From contig CM060856.1 in the NCBI GenBank assembly GCA_030737835.1, forward strand, positions 11,770,217 through 11,834,216: DNA of 64,000 bases, given 5' to 3'. The DNA is from Acorus gramineus (taxonomy: Eukaryota; Streptophyta; Magnoliopsida; Acorales; Acoraceae). The position numbers and the translations under genes were made by a program. This document shows positions 48,989 through 60,287 of the stretch, one piece after another. Numbering within the stretch: position 1 is the first letter of the stretch; every line of letters begins with the position of its first letter. A model generated the notes under the pieces. That model did not search any database and was not told the origin of the DNA. It worked only from the letters and a program-made list of their open reading frames with translations.

Positions 48989-51900
48989 ATGGTAGACCCA
49001 GAAACTGACATCTTTTGTTTTTGTTTTTTGTTTTTTTTTTTTTATCTAAATCATGCGTGTTTTTGTCTGTGAATAGGTGGTTCTCGCGGCATCTATCATT
49101 AGCAAGTCTGGGAAAGGTGAGTTCTTCGACTCGCATGATATGGATTATAGTTGGTTTGAGGTTTTGGTCTATTGCGATTTAAATTAGGTTTTAGATCTGT
49201 CATCGCCTGCTTGATGAATGAATTTCATTGGTTTTATGATTACATGTAATTTGTACAGAACGGTGTCTTTTGGGCCCGTTTGGATGCACGATTGAAAATC
49301 ATAGATTCCTAGATTGAAAATCATAGATTCCTAAAATCTTGCTTTTCAAACTCAGCTTTGGAAAAACGTTTTTTTGTAGCCTTTTCAGTCGTTGGGTTGT
49401 TTACACTGAAAAAGCGAGGGGTGAAACTCAACTGCGTCATTTGTATTTGGATCCGCGTTTGGGTTTTTCCCGCTTTTCAAACGCGGATCCAAACAGGACT
49501 TTGGCTATCATTTGCGTAGCGATCACTATCTATCTATTTTTGACCTTAGTGAGCATGTTTTAGAATTCCACGTTATCTTTAGTGATCTAGACTGATAATA
49601 TTTACCGGACTCAATATTTTTTTTTCATAATGATGACATTGTCTGTTTTTGTGACTATCTGTGGTCATGTCTTGTTCCTGTTTTTCTTTTTTATTTTTTA
49701 AATATTTCTTACTGGTTTCCATTTGACTAAATTTTAGTTTGTAAACTTGTTTGTTTAATTTATTTCCTTGTATTTCTTTCCAGCGCTTGTTTCGAGACAG
49801 TTTGTGGAAATGTCTCAAATAAGGATAGAAGGATTGCTTGCAGCGTTCCCCAAGTTGGTTGGCACTGGAAAACAACATACATATGTTGAGACTGAAAATG
49901 TGCGCTATGTGTACCAACCAATTGAAGCTTTGTATTTGCTGCTTGTGACAAACAAGCAAAGCAACATTCTTGAAGATTTGGAAACATTGAGACTGCTATC
50001 TAAGCTTGTATCCTTCTTTGCATTGGTTCATTAAATTAGTATATCTGGAATTTGTGTGGGTACATGCTCTTTTTTTTTCCGAGTTGATATGTGATATTGT
50101 GAGGTACATCTAAAGGAATAACATCTAATAAAATTTAAAAGGTTACAAAGATATGCATTGAATTCTCGTAGCCAATTGAGATGTTTGCATGAGACTGGCA
50201 TTTTGTGCAATATTATGCTGTTGTCAATCTGAACTAGTTCTGTAAGAAATTTGCAGTCATTTGATCAGGCATATAGAATCCATCGACAAAATTTACATTT
50301 TCAGGGAATATGATTTTTGAATGTTGTTGGGATGTAGATGTTCACTAGTTCATGTTCTTTTTCTTGATTTCACTGTAGGAACTAGTATCTAGTCATTTCA
50401 TGTGTCTGCATCAATTTTTACTTGGCTTCAAAATTGCATCGATTCAAATGTCATTGTTTAAATGATTAGCGTCTGTAGTTTATTGATTGTTCCTTAAGTC
50501 CATTTAGGTCCCTGAATATTCTCCTTCTTTAGATGAAGAAGGTGTATGCAGTGCTGCTTTTGAGCTGATATTCTCATTTGATGAGGTCATCTCTCTCGGG
50601 CACAAAGAAAGTGTAACTGTTGCCCAGGTTAAACAATACTGCGAGATGGAGAGCCATGAAGAAAAATTGCACAAGTTGGTAGTGCAGAGCAAGATCAATG
50701 AAACCAAGGATGTCATGAAGCGGAAAGCCAGTGAGATTGACAAAAGCAAGGTCTGTATACATTTCCCAATAAGACTCTGATGGTTAAAGCTTTTTCTTAG
50801 GATTTTTTTGGGTGTTGCAAAGTTGGGTGTTCTTTTAATGACATGTAAAATAGTTTTTTCAACATTAGGCATTTTCTTGTCAATAAGAAAGTTTTGTAGC
50901 ACCTTTTCCCTCTTTAACATAATCATCTTAATTTATGTTTTTGGATGCCCAATCTTCACAAAAATCTAAGTTCATTTTCATTGTGATTTTTAAACTTGAG
51001 TGAGCTTTTAGTATACATTTGAAGTATGAAATTGCACCTTATGCTAATTAATTGATTTTTAACTCGAAGAGTTGCAGATTACTATCACTTGCCAACCATA
51101 TGTGGAAAACAGATCTACTCAAAGCGAGTTTTACCAGTTACAAAAATCAAGGAAAATGTAATGGTTAAAAAAAATTATTTGCTAATAGTTTTATATCTGA
51201 AGGCACAACCATCTACAAATGATCCACCAAAAAAGAAAGGAAAAAAACCATTTACATAATGATATTTCATCAACATCTTCAAATTTCTGGTGCTCATGAA
51301 CCTGTAGAAGACAATCATGATTGTCCGGCTCTTAATTTTTAATGGAGAAGCTCCACTTAGAAATACATGACTTGCTGAGACCATGAAATACCTCAGGGCT
51401 TTCTCTCTCCTCACTATAAGTTTGAATCCCTTCAGCTATTAGCCAAAAATCTAGGGTGATCCAACTTTTCTCCCAAAAGGATTGGTCACTACAATGGTGC
51501 TTAAAGTCATAAGATGGAAAAATTAAAATGCACTAAAATTCTTACAACTGAAAAAAAGGAAAAAAAAATCAGAAACTTTAATAGGAAACTAAAATAGTGA
51601 ACTGAAAATGGATCAAAACTCTTATACTGTAGTAATTTATATGGGTTCCTTGTTTTAATAAATATTTTATAGTTGAACTTTTTCCTTTTTCAATGTTTTG
51701 CAGATAGAGAAAAACAGAGGCGATAAAGGGGGTTTTATGTCCATTTCTGGACCTTCAAATATTTCCAGTGGTTTCAGTGAAATGAGCTTGTCTAGTGGAG
51801 GGAGTGGTGGTTTTGGTAGTGGTTCTGGATTCGGATTGAACACTGAAGTCGAGACCTTTTCTGGAAAGTCTAAAGGTTTGTGTTTTTTTCCATCACAGAT

Positions 51901-54858
51901 CTATGAGAGTCTTTAACTATGAGATAGTTCGAGCACCACCTACAGTTAAAATAGCAATTATACCCGCAAGGTGGTCAAATTTAAGTGCTGCTTACGCTCA
52001 ATCTGGAATTCTGGATGCTCTCTGGTTTGCCCTTTTAATTCTGGCCAAGTTTTTGAGAAGCAGGATTGTTGGTATTGAAAGGTTAGATGATGGGTATCAT
52101 ACGCTTTTGAGTTAGCTGCTCCCATGACAATTCTTAGATCCTGTTAAATAGATGAGTTTTTTTTTAAACAGTTGTAAAAATATCTGCTTGCTAAATTTTC
52201 ACCCGTGTCATGCAGTGGTGCATATTTATTTTAGTGCTCATCTTAAGTTGATACATTACCCGTCAACAGATCTTTCAAGGTGAGGTAATGAGAGATTGTA
52301 TGACAGATGCAAACAAGATCTTGTAGGAATTTGGCATAAATGCATGTATACATATTAACTTTCTCCCTCTCTATTCATCAGCATAATTAGTATCTAAAAA
52401 TAAAATATTTTCTTACCTGAAATTATTCATTCATTTTCCGAGTGCATTCTTCTTAAATATCACTCTTTGCTTTTTCAGGTCGCCCACCAGCATCAGTTTC
52501 TGCTCCTTCGAAAGGTCTTGGCATGCAACTTGGTAAAACACAAAAGACAAACCAATTCCTGGAATCTCTTAAAGCTGAAGGGGAAGTTATTCTTGAGGAT
52601 GTGAAACCAAGTGTTGGTCAGGCAAAGGCACCTATCATACCAACTGATCCAATTACATTAACCATTGAAGAGAAGCTTAGTGTTATGCTTAAGAGAGATG
52701 GTGGGCTCAGTAACTTTGATGTTCAGGGTACCTTGTCACTTCAGATTCTTAACCAGGAAGATGGGTTTATTCAAGTTCAGGTAAGATCTTCTAGTGCTCG
52801 TTCTACCTTTTTTCATACCTATACATATAGTATGCTAATAGTCGGAATAGGACAAATTCTGCAACCAGTGGACATTTCAGTTTTTGAGTTACATGGTATC
52901 ATTGATTTTACATCATCTTCCAGATTGAAAATACAGAACATCCAGGCCTCAGCTTCAAAACCCACCCCAACATCAACAAGGAGTTATTTAATCATGAACA
53001 CATTTTAGGGCTAAAGGATCCTAATAGACCTTTTCCCTCTGGTCAAACTAGCGATCCGTCAGGTGCTGGTCTTATGAAATGGAGGATTCAAGGCATGAAT
53101 GAAGATTCTGTACCACTGACCAGTGAGTGATACACACATTTCTGATTGATTGATGTTCTCTCTTTCTCGCTCTCTCTCTCTCCCTTTTTTTGTTACTCAT
53201 CGTTGAATAATTGGTTGATGAGCAGTCAATTGTTGGCCCTCTGTTTCTGGAAATGAAACATATGTGAATATTGAGTATGAAGCTTCTGAGATGTTTGACC
53301 TACAAAATGTTGTGATTTCGGTGCCCCTTCCTGCACTTCGTGATCCACCAAGCATTAGGCAGATTGATGGAGAGTGGAGGTGAGTCATGAGGAGTGTCTA
53401 TGGTGATTTTATTTTTTCATATTTTATCCTTTGGTGTCATTATCTATTTCTTATGAATTTTTCAAGACAGTTGTGGAATTATTTGTAAGTTTTGTTATAT
53501 CTTTCTCTCCATCTCCACAATCATTAGTGTTAAGAGTGAAAATCCTGTGTTTTACTGTAGTTGGAATTTGGAAAGCAGATTCAAAATAACCGCATTGAAA
53601 AATCAGTAAGCTATAAATTTCTGGGAATAAATTCTTGAATCAGGCAAAATGAAAGCACAGAGGCAATTCAAATCTTTTTTGCTTCTCAAATTAGTACTCC
53701 TGTTTTTGAGGATTCATCAATCCATGCTGCAAAGATCCAACTAGGAAATGGTGCTATTGTTCTTCATGATCAATATGCATGTACTGTCATTGGTTTGAAT
53801 AAATGCACAGATTATAATATTCTGGTTTCTTGTTGCATGTATATATGTTTCCTCGTTATTTAAGTGGCTTGATTCATCGAACTCAAGAACATCAGGCTTT
53901 CCTATGTAGGTTGGAATATCTTCTTGTCACTTGGAATTCATGTCTTTAAAAACTGGCACATGTATTCAATTGACTTCTTAATGGACCTCTGCCTAAACAT
54001 TATTGTTAGGTGCTTGGAATTTTTTTCCCCCAGGGATGGAGTGTACACTTAATCTTATGATTATTACTTGATTTTATCATCCAAGTGATTTCTAGGTTGA
54101 TCAAAATTAGTAATGCAAACTTCACACTAATTTTGTTATCCAGTGATGGTTAACCACTCTGCTTTGATGGAATTGACTATTTAGTGCTTTTCATTTTGCT
54201 TGCGGATAGGGAAAATGTGGATGAAATATTGAGATCTTGAGTTTCTTCATTAGCTCATAGGCAAATGATCATAATCACCAACTTGCAGGTATGACCCGAG
54301 GAGTTCTATGTTGGAGTGGTCTATTCTTCTCATTGACAATTCCAACCGCAAGTATGTGCTCATGCAAGAAATCTCATTAACATTGATTTTGCTCTCCTAT
54401 TGATTGGATAAAATAGTGTATAAATCTTCGAGATTAATTGTTGTATTATTTGACAGTGGATCGATGGAGTTTGTTGTTCCTCCAGCAGATTCTTCCGCAT
54501 TCTTCCCCATCAACATCAGATTTACAGCTTCCAACACATTCAGCAGCGTGAAGGTTCGGAATCTTTACTCTATTTTGCATGATTTCTACCTTATTTCAGT
54601 CCCCTTTTTTTAAAGTGGTCAATTATCATGGAGAAATGGAACTTGGAAATGTCAATTTTAGAAACTATAGAGGATCATGAGGAACAAGCGATTGGCTGCA
54701 AAACAAATGACCCTTCCTGATTATCGTTTGGAACTTATGTTCATAGTCCCTCAACTTATTTGGTGCAGGTTACCAATGTGTTGCCACTTAAAGGCGGTGC
54801 TCCTCCAAAGTTTGCTCAAAGGATACAACTGGTCACTGAGAACTATCGAGTCATTTGA
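48989..54858 (+). CDS. Coatomer subunit delta (delta-COP), eleven coding exons, 528 aa
   Basis: Subunit of the COPI coat that carries Golgi-to-ER and intra-Golgi traffic; delta is in the adaptor-like F-subcomplex. Exons: 48989-48991 (ATG only), 49077-49116, 49784-50007, 50508-50750, 51704-51875, 52479-52780, 52924-53122, 53226-53379, 54289-54351, 54457-54553, 54769-54858. Every junction is GT-AG and the phases agree. Residues 1 to about 140 are a longin-type domain ([21 protein letters not shown]). A linker follows with a Ser/Gly-rich stretch (about 180-225), then a mu-homology domain (about 285-528) with the conserved end [19 protein letters not shown]. The family length is about 510-530 aa. 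The start codon stands alone in its exon: GTAGAC follows ATG and the next exon starts GTGGTTCTC, restoring MVVL. Intron 2 holds a MITE. Confidence 0.96.
49272..49500. mobile_element. MITE inside coatomer delta intron 2
   Basis: Left end GGGCCCGTTTGGATGCACG, right end GGATCCAAACAGGACT: inverted matches over about 13 of 16 bases. A 20-bp direct repeat (GATTGAAAATCATAGATTCC) is duplicated near the left end. About 229 bp, no coding capacity, clear of splice sites. Confidence 0.7.
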
Positions 54859-55571
54859 TTTGAAGACGAGTTTGTGCTTACACCCTCCCTTATGTTTCCT
54901 TAATTTAAAAATTCTGTTGAGCCATGTAGTCTGGATAATGTGTCCTCGGAAGTTTATGTGATTGTTTCAATAGTTAACTTGTTGATTGTAATGCATGGAC
55001 AGAACAGAAAAACAAATCAATTTGTGTTCTTTCATTGGAAAATCATGTAGAGTAAGCAGAGATTTTTGATATTCCCTTGTGGAAAGGATTGTCATACGGT
55101 TACTTCTAAAGTTACGCTTTTTTATTTTTATTTTTTAAATGGAACACTTGGCAGATTTTAAATTGGAAAAATGTTGCATTCATCTCCTTTTTCTAGCCCT
55201 ACTTTTAGTTGTGCATTTTTTGTTTGAGGTCACATGCATCTATAATCTCCAAATAAATTTGTATGGTCTTAAAAGTGGGACTGAAAAAAAGGATAGTGTA
55301 TCAAAACCTTTTGAACAGTCATGGGAGTGCACTTTGTGAGCATGTATTCAACTGTGTACGAAAAAAATGTAAAAAATCGTGTATTTAATTTGTAAGAGTA
55401 AATACTTTGTTTTTTATAGTAAAAAAACCATCTTTCATTTTATGTATCTGAAAAAAAATTATAAAAAAATGCGTGGGCTGCAAAAAATGAATTGATCCTC
55501 CAGCCAACCATTTGACTTTGTTTTTGGTAGGAAGACCCACAAAATGGTGTGTATGGTTCAAGGCCCACAAA
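54859..55571. other. Coatomer delta 3' flank
   Basis: Presumed 3' UTR and spacer, no gene. The frames at 54677-54961 and 55139-55339 are intron or 3' UTR read-through and lack any domain. Confidence 0.5.
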
Positions 55572-55685
55572 CCCTGGTTTTGTTAAGCACCACCCTTATT
55601 TACAATTTTGCCATTCATGCATAACCGTCCACCCTGTTTTTGTTAAGCGCCACCCTTATTACAATTTTGCATGCATAACCGCCCC
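55572..55685. repeat. Two tandem copies of about 55-60 bp
   Basis: CCTGTTTTTGTTAAGCGCCA type units: the first has TTTTGTTAAGCACCACCCTTA and ends CATGCATAACCG, the second TTTTGTTAAGCGCCACCCTTA and ends CATGCATAACCG. Confidence 0.75.
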
Positions 55686-55721
55686 AAAATGTATTAATTG
55701 GCCTGATCCCACCACCCTGAG

Positions 55722-56035
55722 TTTCGGAACGAGTTAGACAAATGAAGTGTCTAAATAATTATATTTCCTAGACAATGTTCATGTCAATTAGAACAGAAAA
55801 TAAATCCGTAAGTTTCGGGATGAGTTAGACAAATGGAGTGTCTACATAATTATATTTTTTAGATAATGTCTCTGTCGATGGAAACAAAAAAGAAACTTGT
55901 AGGTTTTGAAATGTGTTAGACATATGGGGCGATACATAATTATATTTTTAGACAAAGTTCTTGTTGATAGAAACAAAACAAAAAAAATCAGCATGTTCTC
56001 GAAAGAATTAAACACATGATGTGTCTATATATAAT
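55722..56035. repeat. Degenerate tandem repeat, about 90 bp by 3.5 copies
   Basis: Units start GTTTCGGAACGAGTTAGACA, GTTTCGGGATGAGTTAGACA and GTTTTGAAATGTGTTAGACA; each continues with TCTA-ATAATTATATTT and AGACAA-GTTC. The last unit is partial. Divergence between units rises to the right, as in an old array. Confidence 0.8.
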
Positions 56036-56180
56036 TATCATGAAAAAAAAAAGTGAGGATTCTGCCACCAAATGTGTCGAGAGGTGGGACCGGTGTTTCT
56101 GAAGAGAATTTATACAGGGTGGTGAATTTAGTGATATATTAAGTGGCTGGTGGGGGGTTTAACAGGGTGATTGATGCCCA

Positions 56181-56701
56181 TTAATAAGCCTATCAATCGG
56201 ACGGATACGGATCGGATATGTCAATATCTATATCTTAACTTTCAGATTCGAATTCGGATACGGATATTAATTTTTGGATACGGATCGAATACGGATATTT
56301 TTCGGATAATTGACATGTTTGAATATTAATATTAATTTGGATAATCAAATGATATTTTAGAGAGACATCAAAATTAAAATTAAGATTTTAAGGCTTATTA
56401 TCTCTTTCACAAATCATACATTAAAAATTTAATAGTATTATAATATATTATCATTGTGATTAATCATACAAGATAACAATATGGAGAATATATAATACAA
56501 ACATATATATTTTTATCATATATGTCAGATACGGATATTTTTCGAATCGGATAGACTGATATTCATATCGCACTCTGGATCTTCGAATATCGGATATTTC
56601 TGATTTTTTAGATACGGATTCAGATTGGATTCAGATTTTTTTAGATATTTCTGATTTTTTAGATACGAATTCGGATTGGATTTAGATATTTGACAAGCTT
56701 A
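56181..56701. mobile_element. hAT-like element rich in GGATACGGATA motifs
   Basis: Flanked by ATGCCCA on both sides (56174-56180 and 56702-56708; 7 of an expected 8 bp). Inside the ends, TAAGCCTATCAAT and, inverted, AAGCTTGTCAAAT form imperfect terminal repeats. Subterminal regions carry many GGATACGGATAT / ATCCGTATCC units in both orientations, which may be transposase binding sites. The interior is AT-rich and non-coding. The duplication and motif style suggest a non-autonomous hAT element. Confidence 0.7.
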
Positions 56702-57447
56702 ATGCCCAACGAAAAAACACGTGGTGGAAATATCCGCGCTGGTGCCCCTAATAATGCATGCTTTTATAGAAGTGAAGTGGATGCACTATGTTACACAAGA
56801 AAAAAAATTTCAATTTCAGCTCGTGCACGTATAATTTTTTTTAAAATATTATATGAATGTTCTATTTTTTTTAATAAAGAAATATTATAATTCACATAAT
56901 GTATATAAAGATTATGTTTAATGCCGTTATTTTTTTTCTTGGATCCAATTTAGGACCGATTATTTTTTTTGTCATGGGGTGGTTTGTGAATGAATTTGAA
57001 AATAAAAATTTATTTAGGGAGAGTTTGGAAACACAGTTTTAAAAATAGTTTTAAGCTTCATACATTTTTTTGTAGGATGTAATGATGAGTGCTGTTTTTT
57101 AATTTATCAAGGAATCACGTTTGTTGTTGATAACAGAAGCTGTTTTTGTTAGAATAAACACAGTTTTCGAGGCACCTTTTTGGATGTAATGACGAGGGTA
57201 GCTTTTCAATTAAGTAGACTTATTTGATAACTTATTTGAGGCTTTTAACTTTTAAAGAAACTAAAAATAACTTCAATTGAGTTGTCAGATGCACCCTTAA
57301 ACTTTTAAAAACAGCTTTCTAGAATGCATATTTCCATTCAATTCCTAAAAAAAAAAAAAACTGTATAAATAAAAGATTTTTTTATCAAAATTTAAAATAA
57401 GCATTATTTATGTAAAAATAGAATCATCCAAACGCAGCTATAGTCAT

Positions 57448-57664
57448 TTTTTTTTTTTTTGATGTCGGAGGGACTCCCCGTGGCTGACCTTACTGTCAAG
57501 CTAGGAAAGCTACCTTCGCCTGCTTGTTCCTGGTCCCACAGAATATTTTTTTTTAATTTCACTTAACAAACGGGAGGCATGACACAACGTCAAAACTCGA
57601 ATCCAAGACCTCCCATTAACACAGATAAATCCTGAATCGTTGTGCTATAACCACACACTGGGGA
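57448..57664 (-). mobile_element. tRNA-derived SINE (family 2) with 15-bp target duplications
   Basis: CGCAGCTATAGTCAT (57433-57447) and CGCAGCAATAGTCAT (57665-57679) flank the element, 14 of 15 identical. On the minus strand the head has ATAGCACAACGATTCAGGAT (A box) and GGTCTTGGATTCGAGTTTTG (B box). The body follows and the element ends in about 14 A (plus-strand T run from 57448). 217 bp. It shares its full length with 26880-27092. Confidence 0.92.
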
Positions 57665-57917
57665 CGCAGCAATAGTCATACTCTCTTACGAGAGTCCATG
57701 TCATGTGATTTTCTTCTTTCAAACTTTTGAAGCAAAGGTGTCAGTATGTCTTGTTCTTTTTTCTTTTTTTTTGGTACTTTTATATGAAAATACCTGGGAC
57801 TTAAATTCTTGAATTGTGAAACAAAACCGTTAAAATTTTTAAAAAGTAGACGTCATTTAAGTTGGGTAATTTTTTATTTATTTATTAAAGTAGGCATCAG
57901 TGGTACGTAGGATCTCG

Positions 57918-58143
57918 GGGCCCTGTAATTTGTGAATCCAATTGATTTTTAACGGTCGTTGAGTTTAAAATTGATTCTATAAGAAATTGTCTCTCTTTAA
58001 CTTTTTCAAATCACAGTTTTTAAGTACTATTTATCTAAAATCCGTTGACAGGAAGCTGCGATTGTCAAACTGTTTGGTTGTACGATTACAAAACCAGTTT
58101 CCTACAGTTACAAAAATTGTACAATCGCGCAACCAAACGATGC
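57918..58143. mobile_element. MITE (family 3), copy 2
   Basis: Matches 27858-28081: TCAAATCACAGTTTTTAAG, GGAAGCTGCGATTGTCAAA, CGATTACAAAACCAGTTTCC and right end CAATCGCGCAACCAAACG. The left end is more decayed. Confidence 0.55.
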
Positions 58144-58263
58144 CTTAGCTGGGCTATCCCCTCCCAAAATTCAAATCATAGGCAACCCCCACCAACCACC
58201 AGCTAGGCTATCTGGTCGCTCCGCTCGCTCTCACGCAATACTCTCATTGTTTCGTCACCGGAG

Positions 58264-58431
58264 ATGGCTAAGCAGGTCATGGAACTGATTGGAGAGTTCC
58301 GTGTGGAGGATTGGGAAGTTCACCGGATTAAATGATCTAGTGATTGAGGTCTGCAGGATAATTGATGGCCTTTCAAGTGCTGTTATTGGGGATAAATCAG
58401 AGAAGCCGGGCAAATGCAGATACACACATAG
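58264..58431 (+). pseudogene. Candidate exon with a frame shift, family unknown
   Basis: An ATG (MAKQVMELIGEFRVEDWEVHRIK) opens after a pyrimidine-rich leader-like stretch but stops at 58333. From about 58318 another frame continues smoothly (GLNDLVIEVCRIIDGLSS...KPGKCRYTHR) to AG|GTAAGG, a good donor at 58432. The two halves together look like one coding exon with a single 1-nt shift. No family recognised and no further exons found; it may be the first exon of a dead gene, a gene fragment, or the shift could be a sequencing error. Confidence 0.35.
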
Positions 58432-60020
58432 GTAAGGTCTTATCCTCTGTAACGACATAAGCTATTTGACCAGATAATTATTCTAGTATAGTTAAAAAAT
58501 AAATCTTTTTTTTTTGTTTAATTATGTTTTTAGTTATTTTTATTGAAAAACATTATAATAAAGTTTTTGTTGTTTAGTTGACCATAGATAAGTTGTTGAT
58601 AAAATATGAATAGGATATGAATAATAAATTATTAAAAAATTAAAAAATAATTTAACATGTGTACTCTCTGATTTATAAGAGATGATAAGCAATACGACTA
58701 AGCAATCATAATATAATTATTTTTCAACATGTGGATTTTTTTATTATTTTAAAGTGATGTAATATGAAATTCAGCTACTAATAACTGTTACTAATGTCTT
58801 TTTATTTTTATTTTTATCCGGATGCTCAATCTTATCCTAGCTGTCATGGAATTAACTGTATCTTGCAGAGGTTCATTGTATCTCTGAATAAAAACAAGAC
58901 ATACCACTGAAGTGCATGTTGTGTTTTTCAAATGTTTATGTTAGACACCTGATTGCCAACCCAGATAGTACATGCAAGGAACACTGTCTGGGCATCATGT
59001 TGGGTGTTTCTGTAACCAGATGTGAGTAATGTCATTGTGTCAAGGAAGAGTGGACCTCAATGTCCATGGTTAATGATACATTGCTTCAAACTGGATTGTC
59101 TGGGGGGTGCAAACAAATGAATAAATAGTAAAACAAACAAGACTGGTTAGGATAATCTGAAATATGATTCTTCTGTGGTAAGTTGTTGAATATGGAACCA
59201 TGTCTTGACATGCAGGTGAAGTATACTCTTTTTTAGCGAGGAATCTTGAGCAGATAAGATTTTACCAGAAGAAAAAAAAACACTTATTGCTGAAAAATAG
59301 GTCCATGAATCGAACCACTCAGAAAAAAAAAGCAAAGCAAAAGATTTATGTGGTTCTGTAAAGGATTGTCTACGTTCACAGATAGACTAACTATTAGAAT
59401 TAACTTAATTGGATAAGAGTGTAAAATCTTCTTTGTTTACCTTCGTGTCTAGTCACTGGAATGCAAGACATCAACCGACATTATTGTCCTAAAGCTCCAA
59501 CAAAGAGACAAAAGGCCTATATAATCAATGAAAACTCATCACATGCTTCTCACAAATAAGAGTAAAACATCACAATCTACCCAACATTCATCAGAACAAA
59601 TGTCTTCACCTTTTAAACGGAAAAGTGCAAATGACATGGAAAAACATGGTTTTTTTTTGGAAGCAATGGAGGTTAGTCTTCTTCCATTGCAATGGAAGTC
59701 AAGATCATTCAAAAGTCTTTGTTAGAGGGAACATGTGGGGCATGCTCCCATGATACTGTAGTGTTACAAAACAACAAACCAACCAATGAACTTGAACTGT
59801 TTTTAAGGTGCGCATAAGTCTTTCCTGGTCCCAATTCTGCATGTCTTATTCTTCTTCCTATACCATCAAAATTAAAAAAATTAGGCATTGCCGCCCATTG
59901 CCATGTTTAAATGTTCTTCCACTGCCCTCATGTATTCCTCTTTGTGGGCACACAGCCATTCTTTAATAGACAATGTAGTGTCACCACCTCTTTGTTTTAT
60001 CCGGAATGGTCAAACAAAGC
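58432..60020. other. Spacer upstream of GA2ox
   Basis: At 58520-58640 is a repeat copy related to 330-430. The rest shows no exon chain; the plus frame at 59528-59725 and the minus frame at 59147-59335 have no known domain. Confidence 0.45.
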
Positions 60021-60030
60021 TTATATATAT
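60021..60030 (+). promoter_or_regulatory. Alternative TATA box for GA2ox
   Basis: TTATATATAT at 60021-60030. If used, the leader would be about 230 nt, a more usual length than that given by the nearer TATA. Confidence 0.3.
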
Positions 60031-60242
60031 GAAGGTTTAGGTATGCTTTCATTCATTTTAAACTCTCCTACCTCTATTATTTACATAGATCTATGTTTGA
60101 CATGGTTGCTACTGGACAGTTTCACAAGAGATATCGGGGAGTGCGCCAAGTGTCACAATCGTAGAGCTCGGTCATGGTCTTCTTCTCCTTGTGCTCTTGT
60201 TCCCTCATTCAAATTCTTCCCATCTCCTGCTCTGCCACACAC

Positions 60243-60251
60243 TATATATAA
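60243..60251 (+). promoter_or_regulatory. TATA box close to the GA2ox start codon
   Basis: TATATATAA lies 37 nt before the ATG at 60288. It is a strong match, but would leave a leader of only about 10-15 nt. Confidence 0.4.
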
Positions 60252-60287
60252 CACTACATTGGACTCCTCTATTCACTAACAAAAACA

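Noticed and set aside
50504-50926. 140-codon minus frame within coatomer delta
   Set aside because: Antisense to exon 4 of coatomer delta and its intron.
51876-52115. Frames continuing past the exon 5 donor of coatomer delta
   Set aside because: Intron read-through; the exon 5 to exon 6 junction (SKG|RPPAS) fits the family.
57560-57650. B-box-like sequence considered as a tRNA gene
   Set aside because: Lies in a SINE with tail and target duplications; no cloverleaf seen. The same holds for 27020-27070 and 63780-63830.
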